Shown here piece by piece: positions 1-5,067 of a stretch of DNA of 5,067 bases (positions are counted from its first letter, which is position 1; every line of letters begins with the position of its first letter). The notes under the pieces were generated by a model. That model did no database searches. It saw nothing but the letters and a program-made list of their open reading frames with translations, and was not told the origin of the DNA. Source of the DNA: a bacterium (GTDB lineage: Bacteria > Coprothermobacterota > Coprothermobacteria > Coprothermobacterales > JAADFF01); assembly GCA_027063755.1 (NCBI GenBank), contig JAMORD010000139.1:1-5067 (forward strand), given 5' to 3'. A program made the translations under genes and the position numbers.

Positions 1-516
1 CTTCAAAGCCGTATACACAACATTACCATCTACATCTATAAGAATTACATCGGCAAATTCATTGGCCTCTCTGAGTTTTTCAAGAATAGGATGATAGTAA
101 GAGTGATAATCATCATAAGAAAACAGTGTGGAAACCAAATCATCAGGAATACCCTCTATAGAACGAATAGTAACAAGTTTATTCTTCTGCCCATTAGGAT
201 TAAGCTCTATATACGCTTTTTGGAGAAGCTCCATACGTTCTTCAGGCTCATCAGATACCTCGTAAAATGCTGTAGAAAAACTTGAAACAGCCGATACAAT
301 ATCGTTATTTTGAGAGAGGGCATAAAGCACCCTATCAAGCTGATTAAAATACTCGTGAAGGGTAACAGCCCTATTATCACGGGCTACCACAAGCTTATCT
401 CTTTCACTATCCAAAAGACTTTTAGAGGAATACGAAACTGACAGCCATGCAATAATAATCGCTGCCACGACTACTATCGCTACCGTTGCGATAATAGTCT
501 TCATCCTAATGCTCAA
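1..516 (-). CDS. Membrane-anchored extracytoplasmic sensor protein, N-terminal fragment (chemotaxis receptor or cyclase/kinase type)
   Basis: The reading frame runs open from base 516 to the window edge, giving 172 residues with no stop; the C-terminal part is outside the window. A short basic start (SIRMK) is followed by a hydrophobic helix at about residues 7-26, which fits an uncleaved signal anchor. A mostly hydrophilic helical region follows (about 30-110), with a YHSYYHP motif near residue 138 and VILIDVDGNVVYTALK at the edge. This Y..YHP...D..LID..G.VVY arrangement is known from sensor domains on methyl-accepting chemotaxis proteins, sensor adenylate/diguanylate cyclases and histidine kinases, so a stimulus-sensing role in the periplasm or outside the membrane is likely. 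The output domain cannot be told from here. TTG at 516 is preferred because an ideal ribosome binding site lies 6 nt upstream; an in-frame ATG at 504 is the alternative. The gene is transcribed away from the neighbouring operon. Confidence 0.8.
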   Translation of the reverse strand, partial: MSIRMKTIIATVAIVVVAAIIIAWLSVSYSSKSLLDSERDKLVVARDNRAVTLHEYFNQLDRVLYALSQNNDIVSAVSSFSTAFYEVSDEPEERMELLQKAYIELNPNGQKNKLVTIRSIEGIPDDLVSTLFSYDDYHSYYHPILEKLREANEFADVILIDVDGNVVYTALK

Positions 517-522
517 CGGTCT

Positions 523-530
523 TCACCTCC
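523..530 (-). promoter_or_regulatory. Ribosome binding site that selects a TTG start
   Basis: On the minus strand this reads GGAGGTGA, near-perfect complementarity to the 16S anti-Shine-Dalgarno, followed by 6 nt and then TTG at 516-514. The closest in-frame ATG (504-502) is 18 nt from the motif, too far for efficient initiation. The ATG upstream of the motif (536-534) is in another frame and stops after nine codons. Confidence 0.65.
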
Positions 531-609
531 ACCATTAGTTTCTCTTCTATTTATGATACCAGAAAAATTAAAACGCAGTTCTTCTTTAAGCAATGCTGCC
601 CATCTGTTT

Positions 610-638
610 TTTTTCTTTTCACTCTAATGCTGTATAAT
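610..638 (+). promoter_or_regulatory. Candidate sigma-70/sigma-A-type promoter for the four-gene operon
   Basis: A perfect TATAAT sits at 633-638, about 33 nt before the likely start codon at 671, in the 154-bp gap between divergent genes. The -35 region at the usual distance (about 609-616) is only a T-rich stretch with no TTGACA match, so the promoter is either weak or dependent on an activator. A TG dinucleotide directly precedes the -10 box but is one base off the extended -10 position. The rest of the gap (517-609) shows no clear operator, riboswitch or paired -10/-35 for the minus-strand sensor gene. Confidence 0.4.
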
Positions 639-670
639 TTATCAAACTATCTTTGGAGATGTGGTGTGGC

Positions 671-1741
671 ATGAAAATAAATAGATATATTAAAGAAGCA
701 GAGGCTTACTCTTCACCGGGGTGGCCCGATAACATAGAGGACATCATAAGACTAGGTATGAACGAGGGTGATTTCATATCACCCCATGTTGTTGAATATA
801 TACAATCTTTAAGTATAGATCTCATTGCAAGACACTACCCACCTGGAGAGATACCCGAGCTTATAAATGTCATAAAGGAAGTGCATAATATTGGCGACAA
901 TGCAGAAGTACTCTTGTATCCCGGCTCTGACAATGCCATAGACAATATCATTCGCACATTTTCCGAACCTGGAGACACCATTATTATGAGATTTCCCGAA
1001 TATGGCAATACCGTATTATTTGCCCAAACACACGGACTAAATATTGTATACATAGATGTCAACCCCATCAACAATCTAACAGTAGAAGCACTTATACAGG
1101 CATACCACAAGCATCACCCTGCCATTATCTACTTTTCCAACCCACATAATCCGTCGGGACAATTTTTAGGACCAGATGAAATAGAAATACTGGCTCAAAA
1201 AGCCCAAAATTCTCTAATTATTGTTGATGAAGCATACTTACACTTTGCCGACACAACATTCATAGGAGCAATACCACTGGTAGAAAAATATTCTAATATT
1301 GTTATAACACGGACATTCTCCAAACTATTTGGTTTAGCAGGTCTCCGTATTGGATTTGCCGTAGCAAACACTAAGATATCGCCACACCTTCGCATTTTGC
1401 AACGAACAAAGGACCTAACATATATTTCCCAAATGGCAGCACTCCAGAGCCTCAAGCATATAGAAGAATACAGGCAGGTAGCCCATGAAATCATAGAAAG
1501 TAGACAATTTGTAGAAAACAGCCTTAAGGAAATAGGCTTTGAAGTTATAGGTCCGTCATATGGAAATTTCGTATTATTTAAACCAACAGTAGAACCTAAA
1601 ATACTTTACGAAAGACTTCATGATAGGGGATATATCACTCGCTTTTACACTGAGCCCCGTATGGCAAATTACATGAGAGTATCTATATGGAGAAAACCTG
1701 TAATGGAAGGCTTCATTAGAACACTAAAGGAAGTGTTGTAA
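671..1741 (+). CDS. PLP-dependent aminotransferase class I/II, HisC/CobD-like
   Basis: A 356-residue fold-type I PLP enzyme of the usual length for the HisC/CobD group. Seen in order (numbering from ATG 671): LGMNEGD near 28-34, GSDNAID 85-91, a PEY segment near 109-111, NPHNPSG 157-163, VDEAYLHF 185-192 with Asp186 and Tyr189 expected to touch the cofactor, FSKLFGLAGLRIGF 215-228 with Lys218 as the Schiff-base lysine and Arg226 for cofactor phosphate, and Arg336 in MRVSIWR as the probable substrate carboxylate or phosphate contact. The family includes histidinol-phosphate aminotransferase, threonine-phosphate decarboxylase (CobD) and a serine-phosphate decarboxylase. GSDN replaces the common GSDE, and IWR replaces the usual IG[TS] after the last arginine, so plain histidinol-phosphate activity is doubtful. 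No other his or cob gene is in the window. The next gene begins 2 nt downstream, which implies that its product feeds a nucleotidyltransferase. ATG 671 was chosen, with GGAG at 655-658 and a rather long spacer; an in-frame TTG at 653 would add six residues. Confidence 0.88.
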   Translation: MKINRYIKEAEAYSSPGWPDNIEDIIRLGMNEGDFISPHVVEYIQSLSIDLIARHYPPGEIPELINVIKEVHNIGDNAEVLLYPGSDNAIDNIIRTFSEPGDTIIMRFPEYGNTVLFAQTHGLNIVYIDVNPINNLTVEALIQAYHKHHPAIIYFSNPHNPSGQFLGPDEIEILAQKAQNSLIIVDEAYLHFADTTFIGAIPLVEKYSNIVITRTFSKLFGLAGLRIGFAVANTKISPHLRILQRTKDLTYISQMAALQSLKHIEEYRQVAHEIIESRQFVENSLKEIGFEVIGPSYGNFVLFKPTVEPKILYERLHDRGYITRFYTEPRMANYMRVSIWRKPVMEGFIRTLKEVL

Positions 1742-1743
1742 AG

Positions 1744-2427
1744 ATGTGGACTGTGATACTTGCTGCCGGTCTGGGAACAAGGCTTGAGAGAGAAGACACA
1801 GACAAACCTAAGCCCCTCGTGTCTATAGGTAATGAGACCTTTCTTGACAGACTCTATCGTATGCTGAGGCCCTACACAGAAAAGTTTGTCATAGTCGGAG
1901 GACACGGATATCACTATGTGGAGGCATGGGCTAAAGGCAAAGATGATGTTATGACCATTCAGAACCCAGAATACACCAACACAGGCAACAGTCTCTCGGC
2001 ACTGCTGGGCCTTATGGTTGTTCCAGAAAAACATGATGTTATTCTCACCGACGGAGATGTTGTCATAAAAGAAGAATATATAGAAAAGTTGGCAAGCACA
2101 AAAGGCAGTGCATTTCTTATAAGCAAGACAGAACTTGATGAAGAAGCCATGAAGGCAAAAATAGAAGACGGTTGTATTGTAATGCTTGGTAAAGGCATTA
2201 ACGGAGACGGAGAAACTGTTGGTATGCAAAAACTATCTGATAAAATGGTAGAGAATTATATCTGGCACTTTGACAGAAAAAGGCATGTTATGGGATACTA
2301 TGAAGATGTATTAACAGAACTTTTAACGAAGGAGTGTGTAAAAGCAATATGGGTAAATCAAACACACTGGGCAGAGATAGATACCAAAGAAGACCTACAA
2401 AGGGCCAAGGAGATTGGCCTCATCTAA
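1744..2427 (+). CDS. Nucleotidyltransferase, LicC / inositol-1-phosphate cytidylyltransferase-like (NTP_transferase family)
   Basis: A 227-residue single-domain cytosolic enzyme expected to join an NTP, most likely CTP, to a phosphorylated small molecule and release pyrophosphate. It starts directly with the nucleotide-binding signature LAAGLGTRL (6-14), followed by KPKPLV (21-26) with the conserved lysine. NPEYTNTGNSLSAL (74-87), the metal-binding segment LTDGDVV (101-107, Asp103 and Asp105), YYEDVL (185-190) and EIDTKEDLQRA (211-221, Asp213) follow. The TGN.LS, YYED and EIDT..DL pattern fits cytidylyltransferases for phosphocholine, phosphoethanolamine, aminoethylphosphonate or inositol phosphate better than large hexose-1-phosphate enzymes. 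It starts 2 nt after the PLP enzyme, with AAGGAAGTG in that gene's last codons as ribosome binding site. Its last 79 nt overlap the CDP-alcohol phosphotransferase gene; in IPCT/DIPPS proteins these two activities are fused. The exact substrate cannot be read from the sequence. Confidence 0.88.
   Translation: MWTVILAAGLGTRLEREDTDKPKPLVSIGNETFLDRLYRMLRPYTEKFVIVGGHGYHYVEAWAKGKDDVMTIQNPEYTNTGNSLSALLGLMVVPEKHDVILTDGDVVIKEEYIEKLASTKGSAFLISKTELDEEAMKAKIEDGCIVMLGKGINGDGETVGMQKLSDKMVENYIWHFDRKRHVMGYYEDVLTELLTKECVKAIWVNQTHWAEIDTKEDLQRAKEIGLI
2329..2336 (+). promoter_or_regulatory. Ribosome binding site inside the nucleotidyltransferase gene
   Basis: AAGGAGTG lies within the upstream coding sequence, 12 nt before the ATG at 2349 that I chose for the CDP-alcohol phosphotransferase. 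The spacer is longer than ideal. The only other in-frame start, GTG 2334, overlaps this motif and has no ribosome binding site of its own. No canonical start codon exists in that frame between 2350 and the first conserved residues, so the overlap is real whichever start is used. Confidence 0.45.
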
Positions 2428-3074
2428 CATATAGAGAAGTTCTTGAAAGCCTCGGGGGGCCTCTCCCCATATGGGAATACTTTTTCCTCAGATATATATT
2501 CGGCTTTCTTGTGTACATTAACATAAACTGGCTCCACCTTCATCCCAATATTATTTCTCTATTATCTATGGCATCGGCCATAGCGGGAGTATATGCCTTC
2601 TGGCAAGGCAATTTTGTATGGGGGGCTTTGCTATTTGAGCTAGCCTTCATCTTTGACTGTGTAGATGGGCCAACAGCCCGCATAGCCAAGAGGACATCAA
2701 AATTGGGGGTAGCCCTTGAAGTATGGACAGACAGCATGAGACTTATAGGAAGCATGTGGGGACTTGTTCATGGATTGGGAGCAAACAATACTACTATGCT
2801 ACTTGGCATGATATACAGTATCTCATTTGGAGCAGGTATCTGGTTGTATACCAAGAGTGTAGAAAGTGCAATGAAAGGCGGAGAAAGTATCAATCAGTGG
2901 ATATCTTCAGGGCCTTTCTGGAAAATTCCCACATGGATTGAGTTGGAAACGGTGGGTTTCTTTTTACTCCCCCTTATAGGCAAACCACTATGGGGATTGT
3001 GGACCTTAGCTGCTATTCACCCTATTATGACCCTTATTATGACGGTCCACGGAGTGGTAACAGGTGAAGAATAA
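2349..3074 (+). CDS. CDP-alcohol phosphotransferase family integral membrane enzyme
   Basis: A 241-residue membrane enzyme that should transfer a phospho-alcohol from a CDP-activated donor to an acceptor hydroxyl and release CMP. The basic N-terminus (about 1-25) lies in the overlap with the previous gene. An amphipathic segment with LTYREVLESL (26-35) and a P-N-I motif (66-68) at the start of the first hydrophobic region follow, as in this family. The CDP-binding motif begins at Asp103 and reads DCVDGPTAR (103-111), then G120, Glu124 and Asp128. The consensus is D-x2-D-G-x2-A-R-x8-G-x3-D-x3-D, so the third aspartate is a glutamate here, while the putative catalytic last aspartate is kept. 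Hydrophobic stretches near 48-62, 67-84, 88-104, 130-168 and 203-235 suggest about six membrane segments. Placement between a nucleotidyltransferase and a UPF0104 protein supports use of a locally made CDP donor. GTG 2334 is an alternative start. The acceptor (diacylglycerol, inositol phosphate or other) is unknown. Confidence 0.87.
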   Translation: MGKSNTLGRDRYQRRPTKGQGDWPHLTYREVLESLGGPLPIWEYFFLRYIFGFLVYININWLHLHPNIISLLSMASAIAGVYAFWQGNFVWGALLFELAFIFDCVDGPTARIAKRTSKLGVALEVWTDSMRLIGSMWGLVHGLGANNTTMLLGMIYSISFGAGIWLYTKSVESAMKGGESINQWISSGPFWKIPTWIELETVGFFLLPLIGKPLWGLWTLAAIHPIMTLIMTVHGVVTGEE

Positions 3075-4098
3075 GCACCTAATCAGAAATATTTTTATCG
3101 CCATTGTTCTGTCTATCTCCGCCTTCATTATAGTAGGAGATAAAGACATATGGAAAGCATTAAAACTAATACCTACCATTCCATTCTATGTATGGATTAT
3201 AGGAATAACACTCATCGTCATCAAATGGCACATTGAGGCTCTAACTTTATATATATTAATAAAGGAAAAAGGCTATACTCCAAAGTACTTTTCTCTTGTA
3301 AAATTTATTATTTCCAGCTATCTATTTCACTATATTACCCCATTTCAAAGCGGTGGTCAGGCCTTCCAAATTTACTATCTTTCCCTTATGGAAATGCCAC
3401 CTGGTGTAGCCACAGGTATTATTCTTATACGAAGCCTAATGTTTCAAATGGCTATGATATTGGCCATAATAGTGGGATTACCAGCACTCAACCGCATAGG
3501 TCATACCAAGATAAGCCAGTTCGTATGGTTGGCTTTGGGGCTTATACTTTTCCTAATACTAATATATTTTCTCGCAGCTTCGCGAAAAATATGGCGCAGT
3601 GGTCCCATTAAGGGCATGCGAAAATTTATACATGAAAAATATGAATCTTTCTACAAAAAGTTAGCAGGAGAACTCATTCTATTTAGAAAAATTTGGCGAA
3701 CCACAAAACACCAAACATTTTTTATCGGGGTCATTCTATCATTTTTGCAAATAATACTATTCATATCCCCACTCATTGTTGTTCTATATTACCTTGAACC
3801 TAATATCAACATTGTTAGCACATTTGAATTGGCTCTGCTGGCAGACACTATAGGCGGACTCATACCAACCCCAGGTGGCAGTGGTGGTGTTGAAGGCGCC
3901 ATGTCAATCATCCTTACAGCATCTGGTATAAATAAACCAGATGCCCTACTTGCTGTTGTTATATGGAGACTGATGGCATACTACATGCCCATTGGAGCAG
4001 GCATGATAGCCCTACTCCTATCAGGCATAGATAACCCCGAAGACTTTATAGGGAAGAAAGAGCATATCCAAGAAGAATCCCCCAGCTCAGAAATGTGA
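3064..4098 (+). CDS. UPF0104 / lysylphosphatidylglycerol synthase transmembrane-region family protein (putative lipid translocase)
   Basis: A 344-residue polytopic membrane protein. Hydrophobic segments lie near residues 9-25, 41-60, 79-92, 113-139, 152-172, 218-245, 254-267, 278-287 and 296-320, giving roughly seven to nine spans. Two family hallmarks are clear: TPFQSGGQAFQIYYL (92-106) and PTPGGSGGVEGAM (268-280), the Pro/Gly-rich motif of the UPF0104 (YbhN/AglD-like) family and of the membrane half of MprF. The soluble aminoacyl-transfer domain of MprF is absent, so tRNA-dependent lipid lysylation is not expected. The membrane half of MprF is known to flip lipids, so moving the product of the upstream phosphotransferase across the membrane is a reasonable inference. 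The GTG start overlaps the previous gene by 11 nt, with GGAGTGG 6 nt upstream, which points to translational coupling. The charged tail (about 322-344) is encoded opposite the 3' end of the convergent bactofilin-like gene. Confidence 0.86.
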   Translation: MKNKHLIRNIFIAIVLSISAFIIVGDKDIWKALKLIPTIPFYVWIIGITLIVIKWHIEALTLYILIKEKGYTPKYFSLVKFIISSYLFHYITPFQSGGQAFQIYYLSLMEMPPGVATGIILIRSLMFQMAMILAIIVGLPALNRIGHTKISQFVWLALGLILFLILIYFLAASRKIWRSGPIKGMRKFIHEKYESFYKKLAGELILFRKIWRTTKHQTFFIGVILSFLQIILFISPLIVVLYYLEPNINIVSTFELALLADTIGGLIPTPGGSGGVEGAMSIILTASGINKPDALLAVVIWRLMAYYMPIGAGMIALLLSGIDNPEDFIGKKEHIQEESPSSEM

Positions 4099-4462
4099 AC
4101 GGGTCATTTTTAATGACAATATTTTTCACCTTAGCTGGTCTCAGCACATCACCCCAAGAAGCTACAATAACAATATTATCATAGTGTCCACCATCTACAA
4201 CAAGTTCTGAATACGAAATAACTACATTCTTTATATAGCATGACAAAACAATCTTGCTATACAAGGCTACCAGAGAGCCTTCAATGTGCCCACTTATTTT
4301 TACCTTGCCACGAAGAGATACCACATTACCTTTTACAGTACCTTTTACAAGGAGAACACCTCCCATAACAACGATATTACCTTCATAGACCTCTCCTTTA
4401 GGCACAATAAATACATCATCTCTTTTTACAATGGTCTTGTTAGTTTGCCTTTTTTCTTTCAT
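4046..4462 (-). CDS. Bactofilin-like small beta-helix protein (polymer-forming cytoskeletal type)
   Basis: A 138-residue protein with a short basic, Lys-rich start (1-15). About 90 residues (22-110) of short repeating hydrophobic/glycine strands follow, such as GNIVVMGG, VKGTVKGNVVSLRG and IEGSLVALYSK, spaced in the way of bactofilin and related right-handed beta-helix repeats. Such proteins polymerise or scaffold at the membrane; the role here is unknown. The protein ends in a short hydrophobic tail (FLSWGILLGYALSSL). That tail is encoded in the 53 nt antisense to the UPF0104 gene, so the protein may have lost a longer C-terminal membrane part. Three in-frame starts (ATG 4468, GTG 4465, ATG 4462) follow one strong GGAGG. 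I chose ATG 4462 because it forms a TGATG overlap with the stop of the upstream activase gene, but the choice shifts the start by two residues at most. Confidence 0.7.
   Translation of the reverse strand: MKEKRQTNKTIVKRDDVFIVPKGEVYEGNIVVMGGVLLVKGTVKGNVVSLRGKVKISGHIEGSLVALYSKIVLSCYIKNVVISYSELVVDGGHYDNIVIVASWGDVLRPAKVKNIVIKNDPFTFLSWGILLGYALSSL
4103..4126 (+). terminator. Weak possible intrinsic terminator after the four-gene operon
   Basis: A perfect inverted repeat, GTCATT / AATGAC, with a 3-nt loop (4103-4117) begins 4 nt after the UPF0104 stop codon and is followed by a T-rich stretch ending in TTTTT (4118-4126). The stem is only 6 bp and AT-rich, the T-run is not directly adjacent, and the region also codes for the convergent gene, so function is doubtful. 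No other terminator candidate was seen between the converging operons. Confidence 0.25.
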
Positions 4463-5067
4463 CACCATCTCACCTCCACATTACCCACATGGGGCCTCAC
4501 AATATCGGCAAACCTTTCAAGTTCTTCTCTACTGTATGTGTCATCGGGAGATTCACCTTCATTAAGCACCTTATCTTTATGGTACCGTTGAATAGCATAA
4601 TAGGAGGCTCCTTTTATCCACTGGGCTATATCGTAAAAATCGTTTTCCTCCACATATGTGGGTACCGCCGTTGTTCTCAGTTCAAATGGTATATCCGAAA
4701 ACATGAGTATATCTAAAGACTCAGAGACAGCCTTTACCATATTTCTACCTTTCTCTTCTGACAAGCCAATAGCCCTATAATAGTTCTGCCTTGATGTCTT
4801 GATATCCATAGCCACATAGTCTACAAGTCCATTTTCAATATAGCCCTTCAGAATATCAGGATTGCTACCGTTGGTATCTATTTTCACCTTATACCCCAGA
4901 GACTTGACCTTTTCCATAAAACTGGCAAGATTTTCACCGTGAAGTGTTGGTTCTCCACCGGTAATACACAGTCCCTTTAACATGCCTTTTCTCTTTCTCA
5001 GGAAATCAAGGACATCTTCTTCTTCATAAATACCCTCTGCAAGGGGTGGCGCAACAAGTTCAGGATT
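4462..5067 (-). CDS. Radical-SAM activating enzyme, NrdG-type (anaerobic ribonucleoside-triphosphate reductase activase-like), 5' end missing
   Basis: The frame is open from the window edge at 5067 to the TGA at 4464-4462, giving 201 visible residues. It begins NPELVAPP, which in NrdG/PflA-like proteins directly follows the last cysteine of the CxxxCxxC [4Fe-4S] cluster (CHNPELV), so only roughly 25-30 residues should be missing. Visible family features, numbered from the window edge, are the S-adenosylmethionine-binding ITGGEPT (35-41), KIDTNGSNP (62-70) and VDYVAMDIK (82-90), a FELRTTAVPTY segment and a C-terminal YAIQRYHK. These match the short NrdG-like group (TIGR02495 type), which installs a glycyl radical on anaerobic ribonucleotide reductase in the cytosol under oxygen-free conditions. 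The partner reductase (nrdD) would be expected upstream, beyond the window. The stop overlaps the start of the bactofilin-like gene (TGATG). Activation of a different glycyl-radical enzyme is possible. Confidence 0.85.
   Translation of the reverse strand, partial: NPELVAPPLAEGIYEEEDVLDFLRKRKGMLKGLCITGGEPTLHGENLASFMEKVKSLGYKVKIDTNGSNPDILKGYIENGLVDYVAMDIKTSRQNYYRAIGLSEEKGRNMVKAVSESLDILMFSDIPFELRTTAVPTYVEENDFYDIAQWIKGASYYAIQRYHKDKVLNEGESPDDTYSREELERFADIVRPHVGNVEVRW
4471..4477 (-). promoter_or_regulatory. Ribosome binding site for the bactofilin-like gene
   Basis: On the minus strand this is GGAGGTG, inside the last codons of the radical-SAM gene. From GGAGG the spacers are 4 nt to ATG 4468, 7 nt to GTG 4465 and 10 nt to ATG 4462, so it does not decide between the three starts. 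It does show that the gene is translated in tight coupling with the activase. Confidence 0.55.

Noticed and set aside
517-609. Flagellar-type (sigma-28/sigma-D) promoter for the sensor gene
   Set aside because: A TAAA is present on the minus strand, but no GCCGATA-like -10 lies at the required distance.
606-620. T-rich run as an intrinsic terminator
   Set aside because: No stem-loop precedes it and no plus-strand gene ends upstream within the window.
1669-2229. 186-codon open frame on the minus strand across the nucleotidyltransferase gene
   Set aside because: Its translation is rich in Phe, Cys, Tyr and His with no recognisable motif, and it lies opposite a gene with clear family signatures; it is an antisense shadow.
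2329-2427. Programmed -1 frameshift site fusing the nucleotidyltransferase and phosphotransferase
   Set aside because: No X-XXY-YYZ slippery heptamer is in phase within the overlap. The internal AAGGAG at 2407-2412 could act as a stimulator, but what follows is not slippery. I keep only the overlap itself as a finding.
2407-2430. AAGGAG as a ribosome binding site for a shorter phosphotransferase starting near the nucleotidyltransferase stop
   Set aside because: There is no ATG, GTG, TTG or other plausible start in the phosphotransferase frame at a suitable distance; the in-frame codons are CAT, CTA, ACA and TAT.
2454-2459. Run of six G as a phase-variable tract or sequencing indel
   Set aside because: The phosphotransferase frame is family-like on both sides of the run (LTYREVLESL before, PIWEYFFLRY after), so the frame is continuous, and six G is short for phase variation.
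3064-4098. MprF lysylphosphatidylglycerol synthase
   Set aside because: Only the membrane region is present; at 344 residues it lacks the C-terminal aminoacyl-tRNA-dependent synthase domain.
4286-4591. 101-codon plus-strand open frame across the bactofilin-like and activase genes
   Set aside because: The minus-strand genes have family motifs and good ribosome binding sites; this frame has neither.

Overview
The window looks like chromosomal DNA of an anaerobic bacterium of moderately low GC. Ile is often ATA and Arg often AGA/AGG, and strong GGAGG-type ribosome binding sites precede TTG, GTG and ATG starts. A radical-SAM activase resembling the anaerobic ribonucleotide reductase activase at the right edge supports an anaerobic lifestyle. 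I cannot name a phylum: Clostridia-like, spirochaete-like and deep-branching thermophile lineages all remain possible.

Layout. (1) Bases 1-516, minus strand: the N-terminal part of a membrane-anchored extracytoplasmic sensor of the type found on chemotaxis receptors and sensor cyclases or kinases; its output domain lies outside the window. (2) Bases 517-670: a divergent intergenic region, with a TATAAT box facing right. (3) Bases 671-4098, plus strand: a tight four-gene operon encoding a HisC/CobD-like PLP enzyme, a LicC/IPCT-like nucleotidyltransferase, a CDP-alcohol phosphotransferase and a UPF0104-type multi-spanning membrane protein. The spacings are +2 nt, a 79-nt overlap and an 11-nt overlap. 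(4) Bases 4046-5067, minus strand: a second operon running towards the first, with an NrdG-type radical-SAM activase (5' end missing) followed by a small bactofilin-like protein whose 3' end overlaps the UPF0104 gene by 53 nt on the opposite strand.

How the genes may work together (inference). The four-gene operon reads as a pathway for a polar head group. The PLP enzyme would make a phosphorylated amino compound, by transamination or decarboxylation. The nucleotidyltransferase would activate it, probably as a CDP derivative. The CDP-alcohol phosphotransferase would move the phospho-group onto a lipid or polyol at the membrane, and the UPF0104 protein might translocate the product. The order resembles a bacterial Kennedy-type (CDP-ethanolamine-like) route, or a split version of the fused IPCT/DIPPS enzyme of di-inositol phosphate synthesis. 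No PEP mutase or inositol-phosphate synthase gene is in the window, so the substrate is open. This cassette is the most interesting content of the window.

No RNA genes, CRISPR arrays, insertion sequences or long repeats were seen.
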